The notes beneath the pieces were generated by a model. That model saw only the letters and a program-made list of their open reading frames with translations. It ran no database searches and was not told the DNA's origin. A program made the translations under genes and the position numbers. 64,000 bases of DNA from NCBI GenBank assembly GCA_003868215.1, contig QWDQ01000043.1, forward strand, positions 124,001-188,000, written 5' to 3'. Shown in pieces: positions 11,109 to 22,299 of the stretch. The first letter of the stretch is position 1; every line of letters begins with the position of its first letter. Source of the stretch: Pseudophaeomoniella oleicola. Taxonomy: Eukaryota; Ascomycota; Eurotiomycetes; Phaeomoniellales; Phaeomoniellaceae.

Positions 11109-12796
11109 ATGCTCACGTCAGAAAGGCCTCTTATTCAGCATCAAGGCTATACTCTTCAGCCTTTCGGTTCAGCTATGTCAAACTCGAGAAACTATCGCAC
11201 AGACTTCGAACCGGTTTCCCCTATCGATATCGTCGACAACGCGCAAAGACGGTCACGAATGGTCGCTTTCGAGGACGTCGACGACGAGAAGAAATACCCG
11301 GCAGTGACTACTCGGTCTCGCAACAGCTCTGGAAGTTCGGCAGCATCTCTCAAAACTCCTCGCACTGCTAGGTTTGCTGAAGCCACTTCTATTCACTCCC
11401 CAATCGACGGACGATCGCCGTTTGCAGATCCACCCACAATGTCTGACGACAACAAAGTCCATAGGCCGTCAGATATCGGCTTTGGCTACATCGCTGATAA
11501 TTCTGGTGCGCCTGTGTACCAAGAAGCAACTGTCCGATCAAATTTCAATGGGCCGTTGTCACCGCCTCTGAAATCCGCCCTAAAGACCCCAGGGACGCCT
11601 GGCAGAATGCTGAATCCTCTGAGCCCAACTTTCCGTGAGGAGCAAATGCTTGAGAAGGAGGAAGAAAAGACAGAAGTCCGAAATGCAAAGGATGTGGTAC
11701 GTGGAGCCAGTACGGCGAATATTATGTGGGTGCAAGGCTGATAATCATACAGACCGTCAAATTCCGAGTGCGAATGGCGAAGTTGGTTCTTCGAGGAGTC
11801 AATTTTTCCTGTTCGTTGATCGTCCTCTCCATGCTGTCGACAAGCTTCGCCATCTTCAACGCGACCAAGGTCCTACCAACGAGAAACAACCTTCCTCCTT
11901 GGGCGTCCGGGACGCAGCCGTGGGCTCAGATTCTCCTCTTAGTGATTGCATGCATCTCCCTCGCATTCTCAATTATCATCTTCTATGGCTACTACAGAGG
12001 CGGACACAAACGGGCGGAGAAGGTCGCCGTGTATTATACGGTTTTCGCAGTATTCTTCTTCGCTTTCAGTATCATCATGTGGGCGATTGGAGCCGCAATT
12101 CTACAGCACGCCAAAACCACTGGCTCAGGAAAAGATATGTGGGGTTGGGCATGTAAGGACAATAAGCGTCGTACCTTGTTCGAAAATGATGTTCACTACG
12201 CCCTCGTCTGCCGTCTTCAAAACTGGTCTCTGGTGTGCTGCATCATCGAAGTGGTGGTGGAAGTCATCACCATCGCCATCTACGCAATCGTTTTCTACCG
12301 CTTTTGGTCCAAACGTAAGCTCAGGAAGTCCATGGACGTCCGCGACAAAGCCCGAAGCGATCTATACCTAGCCCAGCTCCGCACCCAATCTGCACCTAAC
12401 ACGCCTGGCTTTGCGATGACTCCACGTTCTCCTTACTTCCCACGATCCAACATTGACGCCTACTCTGCAGCGGAAAACGGCAACAGCAACACCTACGATT
12501 CCAATGCGAAAACGCAGTACGTAGAGGCTTCGCCTACCTCCTCGACTTCAACCAGCAAACCTTTCCAGCTGCAAGCGCCACCGATCCGCGTCCAAAACGC
12601 AACTCCAAAGCCAAGCCAGGAGGGGTTCGACTCCCTCCCGCTCCACCAAAGCGAGGCGCGGATGAACGACCACGTCGACGCCGCACCAGGCGAACAGACA
12701 TACGATGCCGTCCCCATCCCAGGTGCATATGCTAGTCCTCTTACTAGTCCAAGTTTCCCACCACAACACGGAAGCTTGGGCGCACAAATGCATTGA
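11109..12796 (+). CDS. Tetraspan membrane protein with long polar tails
   Basis: Two exons (11109-11696 and 11753-12796) join across a 56-nt intron with donor GTACGT and acceptor ATACAG, giving 543 residues. Residues 1-~205 are polar and Ser/Pro/Thr-rich with many SP and TP sites. Four hydrophobic helices follow: GVNFSCSLIVLSMLSTSFAI, ILLLVIACISLAFSIIIFYG, YYTVFAVFFFAFSIIMWAIG and VCCIIEVVVEVITIAIYAIV. A cytosolic tail of ~190 residues rich in Pro, Ser, Asn and Thr ends the protein. The layout resembles fungal four-helix plasma-membrane proteins, some of which are needed for hyphal fusion (HAM-8 type). I cannot confirm that orthology by eye. A second ATG at 11175 (MSNSRNYRTDFEPV) is an equally good start. 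Confidence 0.75.
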
Positions 12797-13930
12797 GCTG
12801 CACGCGGCCCATGGCTATGTCTTGCGAGAGTGAAAACTTCATCACGAAGAACCGAATATCCTCGTATGTAGGAGTAAAGAAGAGACCAGAAGGAACAACA
12901 GGAAAGGTTCTCTCATCAAACCCCCCTTTTTTATAATACTTGTACCTATGCATCCTTGCACCCCAACAGCATGGGAACATTACCATTGGATCAATCAAAC
13001 TTAGATTGCAAAAATACCAAAACAGGAATCACGACAATACCCATACTCAAACCTACCTCTGTTTAACAAATGCTGAATACGCTCCGAAAGCGTGACACGG
13101 CAGGCGGTGGATGGTGATGGGATTCATTTCGTCAGGAGTGATGATACTTTAGCAAGCTGGTCAATTGGCGTTTCATTCGTTCATTCGTTTTCGTTTAATT
13201 TAATCAATTCGACTCTTTTTTTTTGGCTCATCGTCGTTGTAGGTAAGATACCTAACGTATCTTTTTGGGGGGATTGTTTCACTTAAGATACGTACAATAT
13301 ACCTTTACGGAGCAAAGGGAGTTTTCTACCTATCTTATTATCTTAGTTAAATACGTCAGTATTCAAATATCTCAGAACTATTCACCTAACGTCAAACGTC
13401 ACATCTGCTGCCGTCCGTCCGTCTACTGTTTTCTTTCTTACCTTCTTCCCGTCGTCATCATCACCCGAAATTTCAGCCAGTCCAACATGAGACGATTTAT
13501 AGTCTTGTTATGCATTCGTTTTGAACCTGTAATAACCTTTCCTGGATGGATACATCAGGAAAATGTATTGATGTTGTGAAAGACTGCATGAGGAATGGGT
13601 ACGGTAGCAGCGATCTGGTCTGGTCCGGTCGGATCTGACTGAAAGTTGAGTAAGAGAGAGAGGATGGGGGAGGGGAAGGGCATAAGAGAAGAGGTTCGGT
13701 GCACGAGCGATACAAACGAGGAACTATATCTACTATCATGATCTTCATCCGAAATTTAGGTGTATATGTACACGTGTATATACATAGGCGTGGAGTAGTA
13801 TCCCAAAGCAAGGAAAGAAGGCCTGCCTCCCCAATCAAAACACCAGCCAGAGATGAAGAAAATCATCGAGATAATAATCTGTCATGCAAGATCGATGCTA
13901 AATTACATACCACCGAGAATCGTGCCAACG
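12797..13930. other. Intergenic, convergent 3' flanks
   Basis: Convergent region between the tetraspan gene and the Ca2+ exchanger. It holds T-rich tracts (around 13195-13230) and purine-rich runs near 13650-13690. Short frames look random. No RNA gene seen. Confidence 0.45.
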
Positions 13931-16900
13931 TTAGAGGGTTTCTCCGCCTCCTCCAAAGCCCAAAACCTCGACGATGACGTTGCCGACCGTGCTCAAACTC
14001 CAAAGAACGATGAGGCCGATGCCGATCTTACGGTCCATTTTCCAGCCATTCAAAGGGACGACGACCAGTAGCCCGACCAACGTGACCAACAAAGTGACAC
14101 CGGAGATGACCAACGTGGTGCTCACGTCAATAGTGTACGGCTTGTACTTCATAGGCCTGTCTGGATGCTTTTCATGTTTGTGTACGCCTCTACTAATCAT
14201 CATGAAGAGACCAGATACACCGACACCAAGAAGGATGTTTAGCATGGGACCACCGAAACACGCAGAGAGCGCCATCATCGGGAATCCCAGACGGGCGACC
14301 GTGATATCCGCGACCAGGTCACCGAGAGAGTTTCCACAGGCAAAGATCGTGAGACCGAGAATGGCGTCAGAAATGTTGAAGATCGTACCGAAAGCCTTGA
14401 GGACGCCGACGACCTCATTGGCGATGGTTGCGATCCAAGATATGCTGACGAGGAACCCTAAGAAGCAGAGGAGAGTGCGATATTTTGGCGGACTATTAGG
14501 AGTGGTGAAGTAGAGGAGGATTAAGAGTGCAATGAGACTGAATAGTAGCGAACAAAGAGTCATGTAGAGGAGTTGGAGGATGGAATGATCAGCCGATGTG
14601 TTTGCCCACACAATTAGGACCACAAAGAATGGGGCGAGAAAGAGCTGAACAATAACGAGCCAGCGGTTCCAGTCTTTCGGCGGGGAGGATGGGCTGTCGA
14701 TAGCATTGGCCTGGGAATGAGTGCTCTGATCTCCAGGTGGTTTCGAGATAGTATGCTCCACAGAGATGATCTCCGTACTCTCTGGAGGCAGTTGATGAAG
14801 ATCCGAGCGGCGTGAGGCTGGGTTCGGGGATAGGAGCCCTGGGTCTGGGTCAGGCTGCCGCTCAGGCTGCTCGGTCTCAATAACGGGGAGTGTTATGGTG
14901 AGTAGAAAAACGCTCGGCGCTGTTGCGAGACCTAGTATTTTGTCATAGATAGATTTGCCATGCCAGTAGTAGATGGTAGGAAACAATGCGGAAATAATCG
15001 TCTGCGGTGGTGGAAGGTATTTGTATGGCCACCATTTGAAGGTTCTGAAATCAAGGCCATCGTCAACAGAAAGACTGTCTTGAAATGCAGACGTAGGAAC
15101 AGATCCAGGAGACATGCTGGGAGGCGGGAGATGGATACTAGGTGGCCCTGACAATGGAAGAGGAGAGTCAGTGTACGGTGGAAAGTCTGTGACGGAGGAA
15201 CTACGCCCAAGAGGGGATGGTATAACGAGTTTGGGTATACGTTGTTGAGATGCTGCCCTGGGTGATTGAATAGGACTTTCGACAGCCGTAGTTGGCCGAC
15301 TCGAGTAAGACGGATTTCTGAAAGTTTCTTCGGGGGGTGCTAGGAGACTGGGCGACGGTGTATGACTGGGAGATGAATCACGACTTCCAGTGGCGTGGAT
15401 GGACGTCTGCGATGGTTGCAAGGAATACGAAAGAGAAGCCCGATCTGCCTCATCCTCGTGTGCCTCGGAGGGGATACCTAACAGGCTTATTTGGTTTCTA
15501 GTTTGAGAGCTTAGGACACTCGTATCAAGCTTTAGGCCGTGTGCATCGTTGGCCGAAACCGCACGCCCACGGGTTGCGGTATTTACGGCGTTGGCCCGAC
15601 TCGATAGGATGTCTTCAGACGGATGTCGATGATGAGATGGACGTGGTCCAAGTGAACCTCCGGCCGGCCCATCAATCTCTGAGCCGTCATCAGAGTACTG
15701 TCTTAGTCCGATAGGGATCGAGTGATGACTCCGGCTGTTTTGCAGATGGCTCAAGACCGACCTGAATTCTAGTGCACCAACCAGACTAGGCCGAATTTGG
15801 GTGGTAGTGTTTCTTCTTTCGCCTCTGGCTGGACGGCTGACACGCATCTGATTTCGTAGCTCTGCTAACGGCCGGTCACCCTGCTCATCGTCCTCGTCCG
15901 GTTCTTCCATCTTCCAGGCCGGCGTATTGGCTCCTTCTAACGCAGCAAAATCGTCTACTGAACCTCCACCAAGTAGCCTTTCCCTCTCATCTCCGGTGAG
16001 CTCCTCGTCGTCATCTGGTAAGTTTACTTCGAGCTCCTGTTGTGATGGGATATGAAACTGTGATCTTGCTGCAGCATCCCGTAATCTCCGTTCTCTCCGC
16101 CGTTTGAAGTGCCAATGCCATCCCACCACAAAGATTACATAGAAAAAGTAGAATGCGACCATGACGATGCATTCCCAGAGATGGAGCCTGCCATCTGCAA
16201 GGAAACTCATGCTGAAACCCGCCGCAATGGCGAAGAATCCTACATCTCGTACAAAGCTTCTCTTTGCGACCTTGAAGGGACGGACGATCGCCATTGACCC
16301 AGAGACGACAGCGCTAATGAAGCAAGCCGCTCCAATGAGCTCTCCGACCGCAAGGCTTCCGCTATGTGAGTTGAAGGCTGCGAACGTTGAGAATACGTCC
16401 GGACTGCCATTCCCAAACGCTAGAAATGTCACACCTGCAAGGCTTTCGCTCATTCCTAGTAGTGTCGAAATCGTGCTTAAATTTATGCATAGGAAGTCGC
16501 TTGCTGCTATACCAATAGTGCTGAATAACAAGGCAAGCCATAGTACCAAAATGATGATCGCAAACGGTTTGGCATGAGGCAGTTTGCAATAGTATAACTG
16601 CAGGTACGAGAAAAGACCGGCTTCTTCGTCTGGGCAATTGGCCTTGATGAAGGCGCATTGATCGCGCGCAGAATGGACGAGACGACACTGCAGGATCTCA
16701 ATCAGCAACAGCCCTATCTATCTTGCAGTGCATTTACCTCTTCATCTCTCTTCGCTAATATATGGAGTTCTTGTCTCTTCACCAGCGTTGACGGCCCAGG
16801 CTCACTTGCAGCATGGCGCAAGTTCGACAGCAGACTGATTACCGCAAGGACTGAGAAAGCGAATATGATCGAGTAAAATGCACGGCTTGGGGTAGAGGCA

Positions 16901-16953
16901 CGAGACCGTTGCCGAGCTGCCATTGCTGATAGATTGGTAGTCTGTGATCGCAT
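13931..16953 (-). CDS. Cation/Ca2+ exchanger, CCX/NCLX type (Na_Ca_ex repeats)
   Basis: Two exons (16738-16953 and 13931-16687) around a 50-nt intron give 990 residues, or 980 from the second ATG at 16923. The N-terminal exon has a hydrophobic signal-anchor (FYSIIFAFSVLAVISLLS). The alpha-1 repeat contains AFGNGSPDVFSTFAAF and the alpha-2 repeat ACGNSLGDLVADITVARLG followed by SACFGGPMLNILLG. These GNGxPD and GNSxGD signatures mark the cation/calcium exchanger branch that includes animal NCLX and yeast Ecm27/Ydl206w. Between them lies a ~350-residue acidic and Ser/Pro-rich cytosolic loop. The protein should exchange Ca2+ against Na+ or K+ in an internal membrane; the exact ion pair and organelle cannot be read here. 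The joined cysteine-rich segment (CRLVHSARDQCAFIKANCPD) matches the lumenal region before the first helices. Confidence 0.9.
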
Positions 16954-18010
16954 TCACAATGCATCATGGGCTGTCTTCGACCACAGACAGGTAAGATTTC
17001 TATCGATAGATGATATTAATCCTGCACACCTTGACGACAGCCGAGAATCAATATTCGTTGGATAGAGAAAGAGAGAGGGGGGGAGCGAGAGCATTGAGCA
17101 TAGGTTGGCGCATTGGCTCGTGCCGAGCCCTGGACCACGTCAATTATTCTCTAAGTTCGTAGCGATCAAGTTTCTTTGCAGAAAGCGTTACATAAGATCG
17201 TTCACCGCACCGCCTCGCGCACGACGAATCTTATCTTGGTCACTGACGTCAAATTGTTTATGCGGCAGCACTGACCACGTTACAATGGTAGTCCGTACAA
17301 TTATCAATTACTGCTTCATTGCCATTTTACGATATGAGACGTTTATTATCGCTAATTTAGCATATGCCTATACTCAGGACTGATCTGGTCTTGTGCTCCT
17401 GTATCTAGCCAAGTTTGATTTCATTAAGCGTATCACGTGAAAAGCGTATGATATGTAGAGGCACTACCACATTCACAGTATTACTAAAGAAACTGAACGA
17501 AACAAACAAGGACATAGACAGACTGTATTCTAGTGCGATAAGATAAATGAGCGGAGAGGCGTTCAGAGTGACGAGAAGTCAAGGTGCACGGTGTTGCAGT
17601 AATCAACGAGTCAGGTTTGCTATTGCCTTCGAAGACAAAATGATTTCTTACTAGCGATGGCTACTCATTATCAGTTTAAAGTAGCCTAGCCTGTTCATGC
17701 ATGAGATCTGTCTCTCTTTTGCAGGCACGGAACTTGAAGAGTCTCGTTCTGATACCGAGTTGAATCGACTCGACCAACTTGATTACGGTAGATATGAGGA
17801 ACAATACGCGAAGGCCAAGCCCAGTTGAGTTACTGCTATGTTGGTCCGTAATGTTACCGAGGACCCTAAAGCAGTAATGTAAACAATACCGCGACCAGCA
17901 ATGCGCCGTTTTCCTGATTGTACGTTTCAATCAAGATTACTCGAAAGATGCGACAAAACTGATTATCGGAATACATTGTTGTTGACCTTTCTTTTTTCTC
18001 GCCACTCGTC
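16954..18010. promoter_or_regulatory. Divergent intergenic region, Ca2+ exchanger / condensin
   Basis: About 1 kb between diverging starts. A purine-rich tract (GAGA and G7-like runs) lies near 17064-17092. The frames 17676-17930 and 17866-18225 on the minus strand are unlike real proteins. No factor site is claimed. Confidence 0.4.
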
Positions 18011-20740
18011 ATGCCTCGAGTCGCAAATCCGCCAGCCTCCAAGGCTCGGGCGCCTTCAAAACAAACGACTGCAAGCCCGCATAAACAGTCGCCTGTGAAG
18101 TATGCTTTCTTGTCTACGGCCTTCAAGATATCAGAGATAGATGTTGACTTACATAGGATACCTTTGAATGATGATGCTGGTGAGAAGGCCGCCAGGCTGC
18201 AGTCGCGGCAAGCCCTCCACGACATTCAAATGAATCAGATCAAGGCTGCCGCATCACCAGTACGAAAATTGAGCAATTACAATCGAGCGGCGAGCTCTTC
18301 ACCAAAGACTCCACGATCGTCTTCAACGCAGTATCGTGGAAAAGAAAATGAACAGGATGGAGGGCTGGCAGTTGTCAGCGGTGCAGTAGTGACGCCGATG
18401 AAGCGCGTACCCATACTTGCAAACTTCGAAGAGTGGATGAAGATGGCGACTGACAACAAAATCAATGCCGCAAATTCGTGGAACTTTGCCCTTATTGACT
18501 ACTTCCATGATATGAGTCTTCTTAAAGAAGGAGATGGGGTGAATTTCCAGAAGGCAAGTTGCACCCTTGACGGTTGCGTGAAAATCTACACAAGCAGAGT
18601 TGACAGCGTTGCAACGGAAACGGGCAAACTGTTAAGCGGTCTCGCCGACAGTGGAAACAATAAAAAGTCGAGAGATCGCGAGGAAGGTGAAGAAGAAGAC
18701 GACGAAGAGGAGGGAGAGGATGGAGTGAAGAAGAAGGTCAAAAAGAAGACGCAGCGATCACACGAAGCTACGCTGGCAAATTCTTTTGCTTCGCTTCAAC
18801 TGAAGAAATTAGAATTGGAATTTGCAGTAGATCCATTGTTCAAGAAGGCCTCCGCAGACTTCGATGAAGGCGGTGCGAAGGGTCTGCTTTTGAATCACCT
18901 CGCTATTGATTCGGAGGGCAGGATCGTTTTTGATAGCAGCGATGACGCGGCAGACCCAAACGATGGAACCTCGCATATCGACGGCGATGAAACAGGGAGC
19001 GAATCTGGAGATAAAGAAGCGCAAGATATCGTAAAAGCCGATGAAGATATCGATCTCGGCGCACTTGCATCGCAGTTCTTTCCAGATCTCTCATTGCTAG
19101 AGACTCAGGACGTGTGCCCTTCGTTGAAGAACTTCTCCATCGGTGATGAATCTGGTGGCCTGGACATCCCCTTTTTGAAAGCGCAGGATGATTGGCGACA
19201 GGACAAAGGAACGCCTGATGGCGGCTTGGGAGACAAATCTGGAATCATGATTGACGAAGACAATGCTGCAGGGTTTGAGGATGACGATGATGGCATCCTG
19301 GGAGGATTCGATCTACCTCCGAATACTGGATTTGGCGAAGGCGGCGAGGCTTGGGCGAAAGATGCTGCTCTGGAGCCGATGCTCAGGGTACATCGGGTTG
19401 AGGATGGTGAAGACATAGATGGAGAGAATCAAGACGGTGTCGCCGTTGGCGACTTCGATCCTTCCAATCCCTCAGACCCATACGCTGTGTCCATCAATCA
19501 CCAGCGGAAGGGCGATGATCATGAGAATATTCTCAGCTACTTCGATAATGCTCTTCGGTCACACAAGGGATGGGCAGGTCCGGAGCATTGGCGGATACGT
19601 CGAATCAGAGATGCTCATTCCAATGCTGCCCCTTCAGCACCACGTCAAAGGAAGGAGAAGGAACCCTTCGAAATCGACTTCCTTGCTCCAATGGACCCCT
19701 CACTAGCAGATATGATATACACCCCTGCTGCGTCGAATTCTGCAATATCCCTACCAAAAGCGCAATGGAAGACAAAGGGCAGAAATTTACTACCCGATGA
19801 CAAGCACTTTTCCTCGAAATCCTTACTTAGTCTTTTCTTGAAACCCAAGGCTCGGCTGGGATCAAGAAGGAACATGAAAGGCTACCCAACAAGAACTGGT
19901 GGACAGAAGAGCAACGAAGAGCCCTTCCAGAACGGCGATGTTGACCCAGCATATTGGGCTGCGCAGAAGAACCCTGAGGACGAGCAAGCAACCGCAGCTG
20001 GGGACTACGATGCTAACTTTTTCGCGGATGACGATGGTCTGCCTTTCTCAGGAGGAATTCCGGATGACGACGACGACGGCATTCTGCCGTTCGCGGATGC
20101 ACGCGAGATGCTATCACCACCTCCAGAAGGAACAGATCCGTCTCAAACGCAAGCGTCGCTGTCGCAAAATCCAAATCTTCAACCAGGTTCTTTTGGGTCT
20201 CAACTAGTCACCCAAGGTGGACGAAGGTTACGGCCAGAGTACGTCAATTATGCAAGGGTGGCTAAAAAGGTGGATATCAGGAAATTGAAAGAGAACCTGT
20301 GGGAAGGCATGAGTGCAAGTATTATGGCAAGTATGGATGCCGTAGATTCTCGCCTCCCAACCCCAGCGCTATCGGCTGACGGAGATGGAGACGTTGATAT
20401 GATGGACGTAGACGAACCGGAACCTGCGAAGGCTCAAGTACGAGAGCCTGAGATTCTCAAGTTCACTGACATGATGAAAGATTTGAAAAAGGTCTACCCG
20501 GAGGAGCAGATAAGAGACATTAGCACCAGTTACTGCTTCATATGTCTCCTTCATCTGGCCAACGAAAAGGGTCTGGTCCTCCAAGGTGAGGAAGAGTCGG
20601 TAGAAGGTATTGCGCCAATGGTTGTTGGGAGGCCGTCGTCGGCCTCTGCCTTCTCTGATATGCCTCTGAAGACCGGCGTCATGGAGGAAATATGGGTGAA
20701 GAAGGATCTTTCAGTAGGACAGGATTATGAGGGCGAGTAA
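18011..20740 (+). CDS. Condensin complex subunit 2 (kleisin CAP-H/Barren/Brn1)
   Basis: One intronless frame of 909 residues. The conserved N-terminal kleisin block lies at about residues 137-217, with ILANFEEWMKMATDNKINAA, WNFALIDYFHDMSLLKEG, FQKASCTLDGCVKIYTSRVD and TETGKLLSGL. A highly acidic stretch follows (GEEEDDEEEGEDGVKKK). The middle has DIDLGALASQFFPDLSLLET and HENILSYFDNALRSHKGWAGPEHWRIRR-type blocks that bind the HEAT subunits in this family. The C-terminal winged-helix part has ISTSYCFICLLHLANEKGL. The protein closes the Smc2-Smc4 ring and recruits the HEAT subunits for mitotic chromosome compaction. Length is near the family norm of 750-900. The start lies in the first open ATG after stops in frame. 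Confidence 0.95.
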   Translation: MPRVANPPASKARAPSKQTTASPHKQSPVKYAFLSTAFKISEIDVDLHRIPLNDDAGEKAARLQSRQALHDIQMNQIKAAASPVRKLSNYNRAASSSPKTPRSSSTQYRGKENEQDGGLAVVSGAVVTPMKRVPILANFEEWMKMATDNKINAANSWNFALIDYFHDMSLLKEGDGVNFQKASCTLDGCVKIYTSRVDSVATETGKLLSGLADSGNNKKSRDREEGEEEDDEEEGEDGVKKKVKKKTQRSHEATLANSFASLQLKKLELEFAVDPLFKKASADFDEGGAKGLLLNHLAIDSEGRIVFDSSDDAADPNDGTSHIDGDETGSESGDKEAQDIVKADEDIDLGALASQFFPDLSLLETQDVCPSLKNFSIGDESGGLDIPFLKAQDDWRQDKGTPDGGLGDKSGIMIDEDNAAGFEDDDDGILGGFDLPPNTGFGEGGEAWAKDAALEPMLRVHRVEDGEDIDGENQDGVAVGDFDPSNPSDPYAVSINHQRKGDDHENILSYFDNALRSHKGWAGPEHWRIRRIRDAHSNAAPSAPRQRKEKEPFEIDFLAPMDPSLADMIYTPAASNSAISLPKAQWKTKGRNLLPDDKHFSSKSLLSLFLKPKARLGSRRNMKGYPTRTGGQKSNEEPFQNGDVDPAYWAAQKNPEDEQATAAGDYDANFFADDDGLPFSGGIPDDDDDGILPFADAREMLSPPPEGTDPSQTQASLSQNPNLQPGSFGSQLVTQGGRRLRPEYVNYARVAKKVDIRKLKENLWEGMSASIMASMDAVDSRLPTPALSADGDGDVDMMDVDEPEPAKAQVREPEILKFTDMMKDLKKVYPEEQIRDISTSYCFICLLHLANEKGLVLQGEEESVEGIAPMVVGRPSSASAFSDMPLKTGVMEEIWVKKDLSVGQDYEGE

Positions 20741-21217
20741 CAGCATACATGGTAACGGTTTGCCAGGCGTTGGGTAGGGAAGATTGATGATTGAGTACTT
20801 TATGTTTTCCGATGTTGATGCCAAACCGAACTGGCAAATGACTACGTTATGACTAAAATATATTTGGATGCTCAGACACAATCGCCTTGACGACTTGATC
20901 ATTTTATTCTAACAGTATTGTATGCCGTCGCGTTCACAGTTGACAGCGAGAAGTATTCCTGCTTAGGCGGGACTTATCCGATTGGATGGAATACAGTAAG
21001 CGTCAGCCGCCCATGTATCTGAAAGCTATTGATCGCCACGCGAACATCCATCTGTCCAACGATGTGGGTGCCGGTCAAGAGTCATTTAATATTGTGGACC
21101 ATCTACTATATGTTGTGACCAGATCCTCAAATTTCTACGAAGGGATCACAAACTTCTGGTCTCGTGTGGACGTATCAGATTAGAGGTCTCGCGGTGCACG
21201 CTCCTTGCTCTCCCATC
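20741..21217. other. Intergenic, condensin 3' flank and RING-YEATS promoter
   Basis: Same-strand spacer of 477 bases. It contains the condensin 3' end and the upstream region of the next gene. Nothing else is visible. Confidence 0.4.
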
Positions 21218-22299
21218 ATGAAGAGGAATGGTTCAGAAATGACATCGGATCTCGCAGATCAACAGCCAAGCGAACGTGTATCAGAGGAGCCCGACGAGGA
21301 GGAAATCGATCCAGATGATCTATGTGCAATCTGTCACCTTATATTGTACAAGCCCGCCACCACACGATGCCGGCATACGCTTTGCGAGTTTTGCATGGCA
21401 CGTTGGGCCGATGTGTCGATTAGCTCTCAAATTACCATCGTGGATCTTGATGATCAGTCACTTGAGCTACTTCCAAACGAGATAGAGACCCGATGCCCAA
21501 TGTGCAGGACACTGACGACGGCTGCTCCGGACCAGGAGAGGGAAGCTAGACTGAGGACTCGATATCCCCGGGCTTATAGTATTCGCGAGCAGGAAGAGGA
21601 AGGAGACAGAGATGACAGCAACGGAGAATCCATAGAGACATTGACATTGTACATTGGTAACGAGCACAGACTGATACGCCCAGCAGAGCCCACTTCAGGT
21701 AACAGGCACGACTGGAAGTTCTTTGTACGCCCTTCAAGGACAGATTTGGTCGAAGAGGTGCAGATTTTCCTGGTAAGACCGACCTTTCTCTTCTCGTTCT
21801 CTGCCATTATACCGACCGCTATGCTTCGTGTAGTGGGATTGGTGCATCATTCGATGTGCTTTGAGGTGACTGAGTAGCAAACTCATTGATGCAGCTCTTC
21901 TACTCTCTTACAGCTTCGTACCGAGGCTCAGTGATCTACTCGTGTACTAATACCTTCCAGCATCCCACTTTTCGAAATCCTCGAGTTATCATGCAGTATC
22001 CTCCATACGAGATCCGCCGTCTCGGATGGGGCTTTTTTACCATCTATGCCAATATCATCTTAAAAGCAGGCTACAGCTGGCTCAGCTCCGAAGCCGAAGA
22101 TGCGCCAGACGGAGGTCCCAAGGGGAAGCTACCTCTCGAGTGGACATTGAGTTTCGCGGGTAGAGGTCGACAAGGCCGATGGCGTCTGAAGGTGCGGAAA
22201 GAAAAGGAGGGCCAGGAACGTGAAGACGCTGCGCAAAGGGAAGCGGTTCGCCGACTCTGGATGCAGCAGCATGAAACAGATCCTGACTGGGAGGAATGA
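21218..22299 (+). CDS. RING finger + YEATS domain protein
   Basis: Two exons (21218-21772 and 21961-22299) across a 188-nt intron with donor GTAAGA, branch TACTAAT and acceptor TTCCAG give 297 residues. Residues ~35-105 form a C3HC4 RING: CAIC, then CRHTLCEFC, an insertion of about 30 residues, and CPMC. The second half reads as a YEATS fold: HDWKFFVRPS, the joined VQIFLHPTFRNPRV, then YPPYEIRRLGWGFFTIYANI. The latter matches the YEATS signature LHxSFxxP...PPfxVxExGWGxF and keeps aromatic cage residues (Trp and Phe of GWGFF). YEATS domains bind acylated histone lysines; a C3HC4 RING recruits an E2. A chromatin-directed ubiquitin ligase is an inference. The YEATS match is diverged, so confidence in it is lower than in the RING. 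Confidence 0.78.

Noticed and set aside
11946-12371. 141-codon frame inside the tetraspan gene
   Set aside because: Different frame of the second exon; no protein features and no splice support.
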